Notes under the pieces: generated by a model
Databases searched by the model: none
The model's input: only the letters and a program-made list of their open reading frames with translations
Told to the model about the DNA's origin: nothing
Shown: positions 42,935 through 51,407 of the stretch, piece after piece
Layout of the letters: every line of letters starts with the position of its first letter
Numbering within the stretch: position 1 is the first letter of the stretch
Assembly (NCBI RefSeq): GCF_900312745.1
Contig: NZ_OMPD01000014.1
Span: forward strand, 682,001-746,000
DNA: 64,000 nt
Source: Aquimarina sp. AU58
Lineage (GTDB): Bacteria > Bacteroidota > Bacteroidia > Flavobacteriales > Flavobacteriaceae
Reading direction: 5' to 3'
Translations under genes and position numbers: made by a program

Positions 42935-43004
42935 AAATTTAGTAAATAAGTAAGTATAGTTAAAAGTTTCCGAAGGAAATTATACAAAGGATAAATTCAG
43001 AATT

Positions 43005-44225
43005 ATGGCTTTAGAAATGAAAGTCCCATCACCGGGAGAATCTATTACAGAAGTAGAAATAGCTCAATGGCTTGTTGAGACTGGTGATTATGTCGAAAAA
43101 GATCAGGCAATTGCTGAAGTAGACAGTGATAAAGCAACCTTAGAATTACCCGCTGAAGCAAGTGGAGTTATAACACTTAAGGCAGAAGAGGGTGATGCGG
43201 TGGCAGTTGGTCAAGTTGTGTGTCTTATTGATACAGAGGCGGCTAAACCCGAAGGTAATGCAGCAAAATCAACTCCTGCTGAAGAAGCTCCAAAAGTAGA
43301 GGAGGAAAAGGAAAAAACTCCGGTAACTCCTGCTAAAACAGAAACTTATGCAACAGGAACTGCTTCTCCAGCAGCTAAAAAAGTACTTGCCGAAAAAGGT
43401 ATAGATGCTAGCCAAGTAAAGGGGACTGGTAGAGATGGACGCATTACTAAAGCTGATGCATTAGATGCAAAACCAGCTATGGGAACTCCAGGATTAGGAA
43501 GTAGAGGAGAGTCACGTAAGAAATTATCAATGCTTCGTCGTAAAGTGGCAGAACGTTTGGTTTCAGTTAAAAATGAAACGGCAATGCTAACCACGTTTAA
43601 TGAAGTGGATATGCAACCTATTTTTAACCTTCGTAGTCAATACAAAGAAACATTTAAAAGTAAACATGGAGTAAGCTTAGGATTTATGTCTTTCTTTACT
43701 CTTGCTTGTGTACGAGCATTGCAGTTATTCCCTGCGGTAAATTCGATGATAGATGGTAAAGAAATGATTTCGTATGATTTTCAGGATATCAGTATTGCAG
43801 TTTCTGGTCCTAAAGGGTTAATGGTACCTGTGATTCGTAATGCAGAAAATTTAAGTTTCAGAGGAGTAGAATCTGAGGTAAAACGATTAGCAATTCGAGC
43901 ACGTGATGGTCAGATTACTGTTGATGAAATGACAGGAGGAACTTTTACCATAACTAATGGTGGTGTTTTTGGTAGTATGTTGTCTACACCAATTATTAAC
44001 CCGCCACAGAGTGCTATCTTAGGGATGCATAATATTGTAGAGCGTCCAATTGTAAGAGATGGACAAATTGTAGTAGCACCTATTATGTATGTGGCATTAT
44101 CTTATGATCATAGAATTATCGATGGTAAAGAATCTGTAGGATTCCTTGTAGCGGTAAAAGAAGCATTAGAGAATCCAGAAGAATTACTTATGGATAATAA
44201 TGTAACTAAGGCTTTAGAGTTATAA
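43005..44225 (+). CDS. sucB: Dihydrolipoyl succinyltransferase, 2-oxoglutarate dehydrogenase E2
   Basis: The 406-residue protein has an N-terminal lipoyl domain (about 1-77; lipoylated lysine in [13 protein letters not shown]), a Pro/Glu/Ala linker, an E1/E3 binding domain (about 117-155; [20 protein letters not shown]) and a catalytic domain with SYDHRIIDG carrying the active His and Asp. It transfers succinyl groups to coenzyme A. It follows sucA and ends at a 44-base perfect palindrome. Confidence 0.96.
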   Translation: MALEMKVPSPGESITEVEIAQWLVETGDYVEKDQAIAEVDSDKATLELPAEASGVITLKAEEGDAVAVGQVVCLIDTEAAKPEGNAAKSTPAEEAPKVEEEKEKTPVTPAKTETYATGTASPAAKKVLAEKGIDASQVKGTGRDGRITKADALDAKPAMGTPGLGSRGESRKKLSMLRRKVAERLVSVKNETAMLTTFNEVDMQPIFNLRSQYKETFKSKHGVSLGFMSFFTLACVRALQLFPAVNSMIDGKEMISYDFQDISIAVSGPKGLMVPVIRNAENLSFRGVESEVKRLAIRARDGQITVDEMTGGTFTITNGGVFGSMLSTPIINPPQSAILGMHNIVERPIVRDGQIVVAPIMYVALSYDHRIIDGKESVGFLVAVKEALENPEELLMDNNVTKALEL

Positions 44226-44242
44226 CTAAAGTATTCTAGTAT

Positions 44243-44286
44243 AAAACAAAAGCGCTTCGTTGATATCAACGAAGCGCTTTTGTTTT
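44243..44286. terminator. Perfect 44-base palindromic terminator after sucB
   Basis: The sequence is its own reverse complement over all 44 bases, centred on TGATATCA at 44261-44268, giving about a 20-base-pair stem with a four-base loop. The ends are AAAACAAAAGCGCTTCG and its complement. It lies between converging sucB and the cysteine desulfurase gene and works in both directions. Confidence 0.9.
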
Positions 44287-44361
44287 GAAAAATTTAAAAT
44301 AAGAATCTATGGCTTAATTTGTAGCGTCTGTAATATGATTTTTATAGTGTTGCTTTTATTT

Positions 44362-45507
44362 CTATGTAGTTTGATGCTTTGTAAAAGCTTTAGAAAGAAT
44401 AGGTATTGCACGATCGATTTCTTGTTTGGTAGTGTTTTTACCTACCGAAAACCGAAATGTCCCTTTGGCGTATTCATAATCAGATAAAGTTGATTTGAGT
44501 ATGTTAGATAGATTAGTTGTACCAGAATGACAGGCTGAACCCGCAGATAGAGCTATTTCATTTCTTATGCTGAATATAACAGCATTCGCATCAATATTTC
44601 TAAAACTAATATTAAGAGTATTGGGTAAAGTTTTTTGTAAATCTCCATTTATAATGGTATCCAGATTTAGGCTGTTTAATTGTTCTAGCAAATAATTTCT
44701 CATTATTTGCATTTGTGTTGTGTTTATTTCAAATTCTTGATAAGCAATTTCAGAAGCTTTTCCTAAACCTGCTATATACATCGTATTTTCGGTCCCTGGC
44801 CGTTTGTTAAATTCATGACTTGCGCCATGCATTAATTTTTGCAAAGAGGTTCCGTTTTTGATGTATAATGCACCAATACCTTTTGGAGCATAAAATTTGT
44901 GACCTGCAATGGTTAATAAATCGACATTTAGATCGGCAACGTTAGTTATCACTTTGCCTATAGATTGTGCAGCATCTGTATGAAAAATGACATTGTGTTT
45001 CTTTGCGATTTTACCTATTTCCTGTATCGGTTGTATGCTTCCAATTTCATTATTGGCATGCATAATAGAAATTAAAATAGTTTCTGGTGATATTGCTTTT
45101 TCAATTTTATTAATGTCAACAATTCCGTTTTTATCAACATCTACATAAGTAATTTTGAATCCTTGATTTTCTAAGTGCTTACAGACTTCTAGTACAGCAG
45201 GATGTTCTATTGATGATGTGATAATATGATTTCCTTTTGTTTTATGGGCCAATGCAGCACCAATAATTGCATAGTTATTTGATTCTGTTCCACCACTGGT
45301 GAATATAATTTCTTCGGGAGTGGCTCCTACAAGATTTGCTACTTGTTTACGAGCTTTTTCGATAGCTTCTTTGGCTTTTATTCCTTGGGTATTAATACTA
45401 GAAGGGTTTCCATAATGATTAGTTAAAAAAGGAAACATTACATCTACCACTCTAGGGTCGATTGATGTAGAAGCGTTGTAGTCTAAATATATAAATGGTG
45501 TGTTCAT
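44362..45507 (-). CDS. Cysteine desulfurase, NifS/IscS-like
   Basis: The 381-residue pyridoxal-phosphate enzyme takes sulfur from cysteine as an enzyme-bound persulfide. The cofactor lysine is Lys204 in AGHKFYAPKG, and the active cysteine is Cys326 in SAGSACHSGT. The start is YLDYNASTSIDPRV. The class I active-site loop suggests iron-sulfur or thiolation service. It is last of four minus-strand genes and starts one base after the MFS gene stop, so it is part of the ArsR-rhodanese operon, separate from any isc or suf cluster. In that setting it may supply or consume sulfane sulfur; this is inference. Confidence 0.93.
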   Translation of the reverse strand: MNTPFIYLDYNASTSIDPRVVDVMFPFLTNHYGNPSSINTQGIKAKEAIEKARKQVANLVGATPEEIIFTSGGTESNNYAIIGAALAHKTKGNHIITSSIEHPAVLEVCKHLENQGFKITYVDVDKNGIVDINKIEKAISPETILISIMHANNEIGSIQPIQEIGKIAKKHNVIFHTDAAQSIGKVITNVADLNVDLLTIAGHKFYAPKGIGALYIKNGTSLQKLMHGASHEFNKRPGTENTMYIAGLGKASEIAYQEFEINTTQMQIMRNYLLEQLNSLNLDTIINGDLQKTLPNTLNISFRNIDANAVIFSIRNEIALSAGSACHSGTTNLSNILKSTLSDYEYAKGTFRFSVGKNTTKQEIDRAIPILSKAFTKHQTT

Positions 45508-45508
45508 A

Positions 45509-46711
45509 TTAAGTCATCCTTGTTTTAATAATTATTGATGATATTATGGTTAATACTCCTATTGTAATTATTGTAATATCTACTTCAAAAAATTGAGCCA
45601 TACCTATTGTTAATAATGCACCAAAAGCATACCCTAAATCTCTCCATAGCCTAAAAACTCCAATACTTTGAGCTCTTTGTTTAGGGTGGGTAAAACTTGC
45701 AATAGCAGATAAAAAAGTTGGATATACAATGGCTGTTCCTGCTCCCAGGATTGATGAGAGTGTAAGGAATTGGATTAAAGATGTTGCCCAAAACATTAAA
45801 ATTAATGCTATGCCTTGTAATGCCATTCCTATAAATAGCATCATTTTTTTATTGTAGTGATCAGATAGTTTTCCGGTTACTAGTTGTCCGATTCCCCATA
45901 TAGCAGGATATACAGCAACAATGATTGCGATATTTTTTAAACCAAAACCTCTATTGGCCAGGATAATTGGAAGTACTCCCCAGATCATTCCATCGTTTAG
46001 GTTATTAATAAACCCTGCTTGTGAGATAGACCCTAAATTATTGTCTTTCCATGTAGTGTCCCAAAAAATGTTTTTAAGAGGTTTTATGTCATTTATTTTT
46101 GTTTCTGCTGCAACGTGTTTTGCGGTATCTTTTATAAAAAAAATACTAATCAATAAACCCAATACAACAAAACCAATACCCTGATAAAATGGATACGGGC
46201 GTAAACCATATTCAGAAGCGATCCATCCTGTAGTAAATGCAACAAGAGCAATAGAAAAATATCCGAAAGACTCATTAAGCCCCATAGCTAATCCACGGTG
46301 TTTTTCTCCTACTAAGTCGATTTTCATTACTACGGTACTAGACCAGGTTAATCCTTGATTAATTCCTAACAATACGTTGGCAAAAATAATCCAGTTCCAA
46401 TGTTGGGCATGGATTAAGATAAACGGAATAGGAACGGCTATTAACCATCCGATAATTAATAGATTTTTACGTCCTATACTATTTGCTAATACTCCTGTAA
46501 AATAATTGGTAAAGGCTTTTACGGCTCCAAAAACAATTATAAATGATAATACTGTAGAGGTGGCAATAATTGAGAATTCTTCTTCTGCTAATTTTGGAAG
46601 TATAGTACGTTCTAATCCTACCATTCCTCCAACAAAAGCATTTACAATCAACAAAAGTGTAAATTGCCTCCAGTTTTCTTTCAGTCCTAGTTGTATGTTT
46701 TTTTCTTCCAT
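45509..46711 (-). CDS. Major facilitator superfamily transporter in a sulfur operon
   Basis: From the ATG at 46711 the protein has 400 residues; the frame open to 46783 would overlap the previous gene. Twelve hydrophobic segments are visible, with the MFS loop block NSIGRKNLLIIGW between helices 2 and 3 and LSDHYNKKMMLFIG between 8 and 9. The start FVGGMVGLERTILPKLAEEE is distinctive. Substrate is unknown. Position between a persulfide-type hydrolase and a cysteine desulfurase suggests export or uptake of a sulfur compound such as sulfite or thiosulfate; this is inference only. Confidence 0.85.
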   Translation of the reverse strand: MEEKNIQLGLKENWRQFTLLLIVNAFVGGMVGLERTILPKLAEEEFSIIATSTVLSFIIVFGAVKAFTNYFTGVLANSIGRKNLLIIGWLIAVPIPFILIHAQHWNWIIFANVLLGINQGLTWSSTVVMKIDLVGEKHRGLAMGLNESFGYFSIALVAFTTGWIASEYGLRPYPFYQGIGFVVLGLLISIFFIKDTAKHVAAETKINDIKPLKNIFWDTTWKDNNLGSISQAGFINNLNDGMIWGVLPIILANRGFGLKNIAIIVAVYPAIWGIGQLVTGKLSDHYNKKMMLFIGMALQGIALILMFWATSLIQFLTLSSILGAGTAIVYPTFLSAIASFTHPKQRAQSIGVFRLWRDLGYAFGALLTIGMAQFFEVDITIITIGVLTIISSIIIKTRMT

Positions 46712-46742
46712 TTGGTTATAATTAACTTGTTGAAAAAGAAGA

Positions 46743-47858
46743 TTAAGAAATGGCACAACGATTTGCACCTGCTTCCAGTTCAATTAAATCTGCTCCTTTT
46801 GCACTCCCTTTTATATTTAACTTTACGATTTCTTCATAATTTGGCGGAGTTTCAGGAATTTTTTGCAGTAGGCTATCAATAAAATTTTCTTCATTAAGTT
46901 GTAATACATTCACATTGTTATTTATGTCTTCGAGACTATTACATACCATATTATTATCAAATGAAACAGGGTGACTAATATGACCAGGGTAAACAATAAG
47001 TGAGTTTTGAAGTGTAACTAATTTTTGTAATGATTGATATAGTAAACTGGCCTTTCGCTTTGCGATTTCTTTTGTAGCTTTTAAGTCTGGTCTTCCGACA
47101 CCTGTTGTAAATAATGTGTCTCCAGAGAATAAGGATTCATTATTTACTAAGTAAGAATAACTTTCATGTGTATGTCCGGGTGTATGAATTGCTTCTAGTT
47201 TGGCATTGCCAAAATTAAGAATAGTACCATCTGTAATTGGCTCGAATTTATACGTTACTATATTTTGATCGGGAAGTAGTAAAATAGCATTGGTCTTTTC
47301 GGCTAATTGTTTTCCTCTCGAGAAATGATCTGCATGAATATGAGTATCTATAACATATTTTATTTTCCAATTATTTTGTTCAGCGATATTGGTATAAACC
47401 TTAGCATCTATAGAGGCATCAATGATAATTGCTTCTCCATTATTTTCTAGGATATAGGATAGGCAACCTTTTCCTGTTCTACGAATTTGAATGATTGTTG
47501 TTTCTCTACTGTCCTTTGTTTGTGCTGTATTCCATGCGGTTGTCCATTCGCGCATTCCTCCTTCTAAAGAGTATGCTTTTATACCTCTTTCTTGAAGTTG
47601 TTCTGCAGCTATTAAACTAGTTTTACCTGCACCACAAACGGTTACAACTGGTATGTCTTTTGAAAAATTAATACCTGAAAATAGATTTTTTTCTCCTGCT
47701 TTTAGTTTCGTATAGACATCTACAAAATCACTCTCAGGAATTTTCCATTCTTCGCGTTCTTCTTTAGGTCTTACATCTAAAATTTGAATAGGAACCTTGT
47801 TTTCTAATAAGGTTCTGAGATCTGCTACTTTGATCGTTTTTGTATTTTTCAAATTCAT
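46743..47858 (-). CDS. Rhodanese plus metallo-beta-lactamase fusion, persulfide-dioxygenase-like
   Basis: The 371-residue protein has an N-terminal rhodanese domain (about 1-112; active Cys75 in VCGAGKTS) and a metallo-beta-lactamase domain (about 118-310) with THIHADH (His173, 175, Asp177, His178), His229 in TPGHTHES, Asp247 in FSGDTLFTTGVGRPDL and His293. This resembles ETHE1-type persulfide dioxygenases, which oxidise glutathione or protein persulfide to sulfite. The domain order is reversed relative to the well-known dioxygenase-rhodanese fusions. The tail (about 315-371) ends GANRCAIS, so a further cysteine may take part. It lies between the ArsR-rhodanese and MFS genes. Confidence 0.88.
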   Translation of the reverse strand: MNLKNTKTIKVADLRTLLENKVPIQILDVRPKEEREEWKIPESDFVDVYTKLKAGEKNLFSGINFSKDIPVVTVCGAGKTSLIAAEQLQERGIKAYSLEGGMREWTTAWNTAQTKDSRETTIIQIRRTGKGCLSYILENNGEAIIIDASIDAKVYTNIAEQNNWKIKYVIDTHIHADHFSRGKQLAEKTNAILLLPDQNIVTYKFEPITDGTILNFGNAKLEAIHTPGHTHESYSYLVNNESLFSGDTLFTTGVGRPDLKATKEIAKRKASLLYQSLQKLVTLQNSLIVYPGHISHPVSFDNNMVCNSLEDINNNVNVLQLNEENFIDSLLQKIPETPPNYEEIVKLNIKGSAKGADLIELEAGANRCAIS

Positions 47859-47871
47859 AGTACTCTTTATT

Positions 47872-48531
47872 TTAATTAACTGGTAATCCTCTTTGTTTCC
47901 ATTCTAAAACTTCTTCTTGAAGGCGAATTGCATCATAACCCTTTTCTTGAAGATATTGAACTGCTTCATCTGCAAAAACACATAAAGGGCCTCTACAGTA
48001 CACTATTATTTGTTGGTTTTTTGGGAGTTGAGTTATGTTGTCTTTGAGGGATTCTATAGGTATAGATTTTGCATTTGCAATTGCTTCTTTTTTAAATTCT
48101 TTTTCTGGTCGAACATCTAAGAAGTATAAATCTTCAAGATTATTATTCACCATTATTTCATCGATGTTGATCGAAGATACCGATGCAAATTTCTCTTGTT
48201 TAAAGTTTTGTAAAGTTGCCTGTATTTCTAGACTGTTTTGTAAACTAAAACTTTGTAAAGAGTTCCAAAGTGTATATACATTTTTATTAGATAAGGAATA
48301 AATCACATAATGCCCATTCTTTGTTGTTTTAAGAAGTTTCACTTTTTTAAGTACTTGTAGATGCTGTGAAGCATTGGCGATTGATACTCCTATCTCGCCT
48401 GCAATTTGCTCTACAGAATAATCGTCTTGAGATATAAGATTAAGGATTCGAAGTCTATAAGGATTTGCTAAGGCTTTTGCCACATTAGCAATCTCCTGGT
48501 AAATACTGTTTTTAAATTCTTGTTTGTTCAT
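47872..48531 (-). CDS. ArsR-type regulator fused to a rhodanese domain
   Basis: The 219-residue protein has an N-terminal winged helix of the ArsR family (about 10-95; EQIAGEIGVSIANASQHLQV as recognition region) and a C-terminal rhodanese domain (about 120-219; active loop YCRGPLC, Cys179 and Cys184). These are the only two cysteines in the protein, so unlike BigR/SqrR-type sensors the DNA-binding domain has none. It is the first gene of the sulfur operon and likely controls it, with the rhodanese persulfide as signal. That mechanism is an inference. Confidence 0.88.
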   Translation of the reverse strand: MNKQEFKNSIYQEIANVAKALANPYRLRILNLISQDDYSVEQIAGEIGVSIANASQHLQVLKKVKLLKTTKNGHYVIYSLSNKNVYTLWNSLQSFSLQNSLEIQATLQNFKQEKFASVSSINIDEIMVNNNLEDLYFLDVRPEKEFKKEAIANAKSIPIESLKDNITQLPKNQQIIVYCRGPLCVFADEAVQYLQEKGYDAIRLQEEVLEWKQRGLPVN

Positions 48532-48783
48532 TAGTAATTCAATTATTCAACAAATATATTGAATAATTGAATTAAAACAAATTTTTAATACATTTTTTGA
48601 TACCCATAAGATTGTAACTGATTGAAAAAGAGGGGTTAGTTAGGGTTTTATACTAGCATTTATAAAACTATTGAGAGATAATTGGGTCGATCGCTAGAGG
48701 GCAATTGACTTAATAAAATGATTTCATCGAGAGAACATGTTAATGTATTTTGGGTACTCTATGATTCTCTATTTTAACTGTAA

Positions 48784-49707
48784 TTATAAAATCATTTCAG
48801 CATAAGGAAGTATCGTATGGTATCCTTTTTTCTTAAAGTATTCCATTTCTGAAGAATTTCCGGTAACCAAAACAAAATCTCCTCCCCAGCCGCCAAGGCT
48901 TTTAATACTATCCGGATAATCAGGAAATAAGGTAGACTTTACAGTGGGAGTTTTAATAATTTTAGAAATAATTTCTTCATGTAAATCTAGTAGTGTATTA
49001 AACTCATCTAGAGTAGAACAATCCAATATTTTAGACGTAATTTCGTTTATTGCTACTTCGGCATTATCAAAATCTTTTAATGGTAATGCCTGATAATGTT
49101 TAATAGAAGCTTTACTATCCTGCTTTTGGTTTAAATAAATAAAAAAAATATTTTCCTTAAAAGGAGGGTCGAAACTAGCAGCTTTTACTGTAGGATTGCC
49201 TTCATTGCGTTTGTATAGAATAGGAGAATCATGCTGCGCACATGCAATATCATACCCACTGCCTCCAAAGCTTTTTTCAAGTAAAGTAAATGCATTTACT
49301 TTTGCCCATTGTGCAATGTTATTAATTAAAGTAGAAGAAGATCCAAGTCCCCATTCCTTATGAAACTCTAACCTACTTTCTATACGATATCCTTTCCCAG
49401 AAGAAAGAAAATTAGGATTTAATTCTTTTGCGGCGTTAAGAATATCAATAAGAATAGTAGCAATATTATTTTCTTCACTAGTATCTTGGGTTTGTTTAAA
49501 AGTATTGTCTTCTAGAGTTAGATTAGTCTCGAACCAACAATGTCCTTCTTCATCAAAGCTTTTCCATATAATTTGAGAAGAATCATTTTCTTCAATTAAT
49601 AACCATTGCCCCTTTTTGGTAGGTAACGCTAGAGCGCATGCTCCATCTAATACCAAATATTCTGCTGTAAGCAATAATTTGCCATGACTATAAAAGGATT
49701 TTTTCAT
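48784..49707 (-). CDS. GHMP family kinase of the mevalonate pathway
   Basis: The 307-residue protein has the GHMP phosphate-binding block EWGLGSSSTLINNIAQW (residues near 133), the start SHGKLLLTAEYLVLDGACAL with a galactokinase/mevalonate-kinase-like entry, and the C-terminal block SIKSLGGWGGDFVLVTG. It is related to mevalonate or phosphomevalonate kinases. It lies one base after the HMG-CoA reductase gene, supporting a mevalonate role. Exact substrate cannot be decided from the sequence. Other pathway genes are outside the window. Confidence 0.8.
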   Translation of the reverse strand: MKKSFYSHGKLLLTAEYLVLDGACALALPTKKGQWLLIEENDSSQIIWKSFDEEGHCWFETNLTLEDNTFKQTQDTSEENNIATILIDILNAAKELNPNFLSSGKGYRIESRLEFHKEWGLGSSSTLINNIAQWAKVNAFTLLEKSFGGSGYDIACAQHDSPILYKRNEGNPTVKAASFDPPFKENIFFIYLNQKQDSKASIKHYQALPLKDFDNAEVAINEITSKILDCSTLDEFNTLLDLHEEIISKIIKTPTVKSTLFPDYPDSIKSLGGWGGDFVLVTGNSSEMEYFKKKGYHTILPYAEMIL

Positions 49708-49708
49708 T

Positions 49709-51025
49709 TTAAGCCCTCAATTTTTCAATCTGTGTTACTACTTCACTATGGGTAACCGCATTTGTTTCAAAATATTTTATAAGTAGTTTTTTTTCGTTTT
49801 CTGTAGCTTTAAATTGATTTAATATATTCATCAAATGCATTTTCATATGCCCTTGTTGAATTCCCGTAGTGATCAGTGAGTTTATGGCCGCAAAATTTTG
49901 GGCGAGTCCTGCGACAGCTGTTATTTCCATAAGTTTTTTTGCATTAGGTTTTTCGAGAAGCTGCAATGCGAATTTTACTAAAGGGTGAAGAGAAGTTAAA
50001 CCGCCAACAGTGCCTAGTGCAAGAGGTAATTTAATAGAGAAAGTTAAAATTTCATTTTGTATTTCGGCATGAGTAAGGCTTGTATATTTACCATTTCTTG
50101 ATGCATAAGCATGTGCTCCTGCTTCTATCGCTCTAAAATCATTTCCTGTAGCTAATACTACTGCATCGATGCCATTCATAATCCCTTTGTTATGTGTTAC
50201 TGCGCGGTAAGGTTCAACTTCGGCAATACGTACTGCTCTCACAAATTTGTTGGCATATTGCAGAGAAGAAAGTGATGGGGTGTTGGGTAAATCCTTGATA
50301 TTACAAAATACAGAAGCTTTTACCAAACACTGTGGAACATAATTAGAGAGAATACTCATAACAATCTCAATATCTTTTTCTGTAGCAGAAAAATCATGGT
50401 GTTCTTTTGCCTCTGTAGTCATTGTTTTTGCAAACTGCTCCAGGCATGAGTTAATAAAGTTAGCTCCCATAGCATCTACAGTCTCAAAAGTGCAATGCAA
50501 TTGATAGTAGTCATCAATTTCTGTAGTTTTATCCCGCAGTTCTATGTCAATTACACCACCACCTCGTTTTTCCATATTTTTGGTCATATGGGACACAGAA
50601 GCTAATAACTTAGGTTTAATTATAGAGAAAAATTGTTGTAGTTTTTCAGATCTTCCGTTATATGTAAAATGAACCTGTCCAACTTTTATAGTTGATAGTA
50701 CTTTGGCTTTAAAACCACCTCGTGTTTGCCAAAATTTGGCGGCTTTACTTGCTGCTGCAACTACAGAACTTTCTTCAATAGCCATGGGCAGGGTGTAGCG
50801 CTTATTGTTAATAAGAAAATTTGGTGCTACCGAAAAAGGTAGGTAATAATTAGAAATAGTGTTTTCGGTGAATTCATCATGAAGCTGTTGAAGCCCGTCA
50901 TCAGAATTCCAATAAGTTACTAAAGTATCTACTGCATTTTGATCATCATTAAAATGGTGTTTTGCCAACCATTTGATTTTATCAGCTTTAGAGAGTTTAG
51001 AAAACCCAGAAACTACAGGTGCCAT
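49709..51025 (-). CDS. Hydroxymethylglutaryl-CoA reductase, class II type
   Basis: From the ATG at 51025 the protein has 438 residues; the frame to 51061 would add 12 residues not expected in the family. Class II features are ENTISNYYLPFSVAPNFLIN, the catalytic Glu in AIEESSVVAAASKAAKFW, the lysine-asparagine region THNKGIMNGIDAVVLATGND, and LALGTVGGLTSLHPLVK. The enzyme reduces HMG-CoA to mevalonate (or the reverse; databases often call this class degradative). Coupling with the GHMP kinase points to synthesis. It is divergent from the DPP IV gene. Confidence 0.92.
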   Translation of the reverse strand: MAPVVSGFSKLSKADKIKWLAKHHFNDDQNAVDTLVTYWNSDDGLQQLHDEFTENTISNYYLPFSVAPNFLINNKRYTLPMAIEESSVVAAASKAAKFWQTRGGFKAKVLSTIKVGQVHFTYNGRSEKLQQFFSIIKPKLLASVSHMTKNMEKRGGGVIDIELRDKTTEIDDYYQLHCTFETVDAMGANFINSCLEQFAKTMTTEAKEHHDFSATEKDIEIVMSILSNYVPQCLVKASVFCNIKDLPNTPSLSSLQYANKFVRAVRIAEVEPYRAVTHNKGIMNGIDAVVLATGNDFRAIEAGAHAYASRNGKYTSLTHAEIQNEILTFSIKLPLALGTVGGLTSLHPLVKFALQLLEKPNAKKLMEITAVAGLAQNFAAINSLITTGIQQGHMKMHLMNILNQFKATENEKKLLIKYFETNAVTHSEVVTQIEKLRA

Positions 51026-51407
51026 TATGTTTGTTATTATTAGTGGCTTCAAATATACCATTCTGTTTTGTCATACGCATAGCTAAATGATTTTAGATAT
51101 ATCGAAAACATTATCCTTGATAAACTGGTATAGATATAAATTGAGAAATAGAGGTTTTTTAATAGTACTATTTTATGCAATAAATTGTTATAAATGATTG
51201 TTTTATGAATTTTAAGTTGATTAATAATTGTGCAGAATATGGTTTGAGAATAGTAAAATGAGCACGCAAAATTCTAGGTGTTATTGATAATATGCTAAAA
51301 AAAACACCTATGATTTTATGATTTTATTGTATTTAACAGCAATTGTTGTATTTTTCACGGATTTTTTAGTATTCTTGGCGTCAGCAATTTTTAAAAATTA
51401 TATCATA
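51026..51407. other. Divergent intergenic region between HMG-CoA reductase and DPP IV genes
   Basis: This 382-base AT-rich gap should hold promoters for both directions. An eight-base inverted repeat (TAGGTGTT at 51275-51282, AACACCTA at 51303-51310) with a 20-base loop lies about 100 bases before the DPP IV start and has no following T tract, so it may be a regulator site. No coding region or RNA gene was seen. Confidence 0.45.

Noticed and set aside
51318-51407. Longer DPP IV start
   Set aside because: It would put 30 residues before a clear signal peptide beginning MKITKLFFAI.
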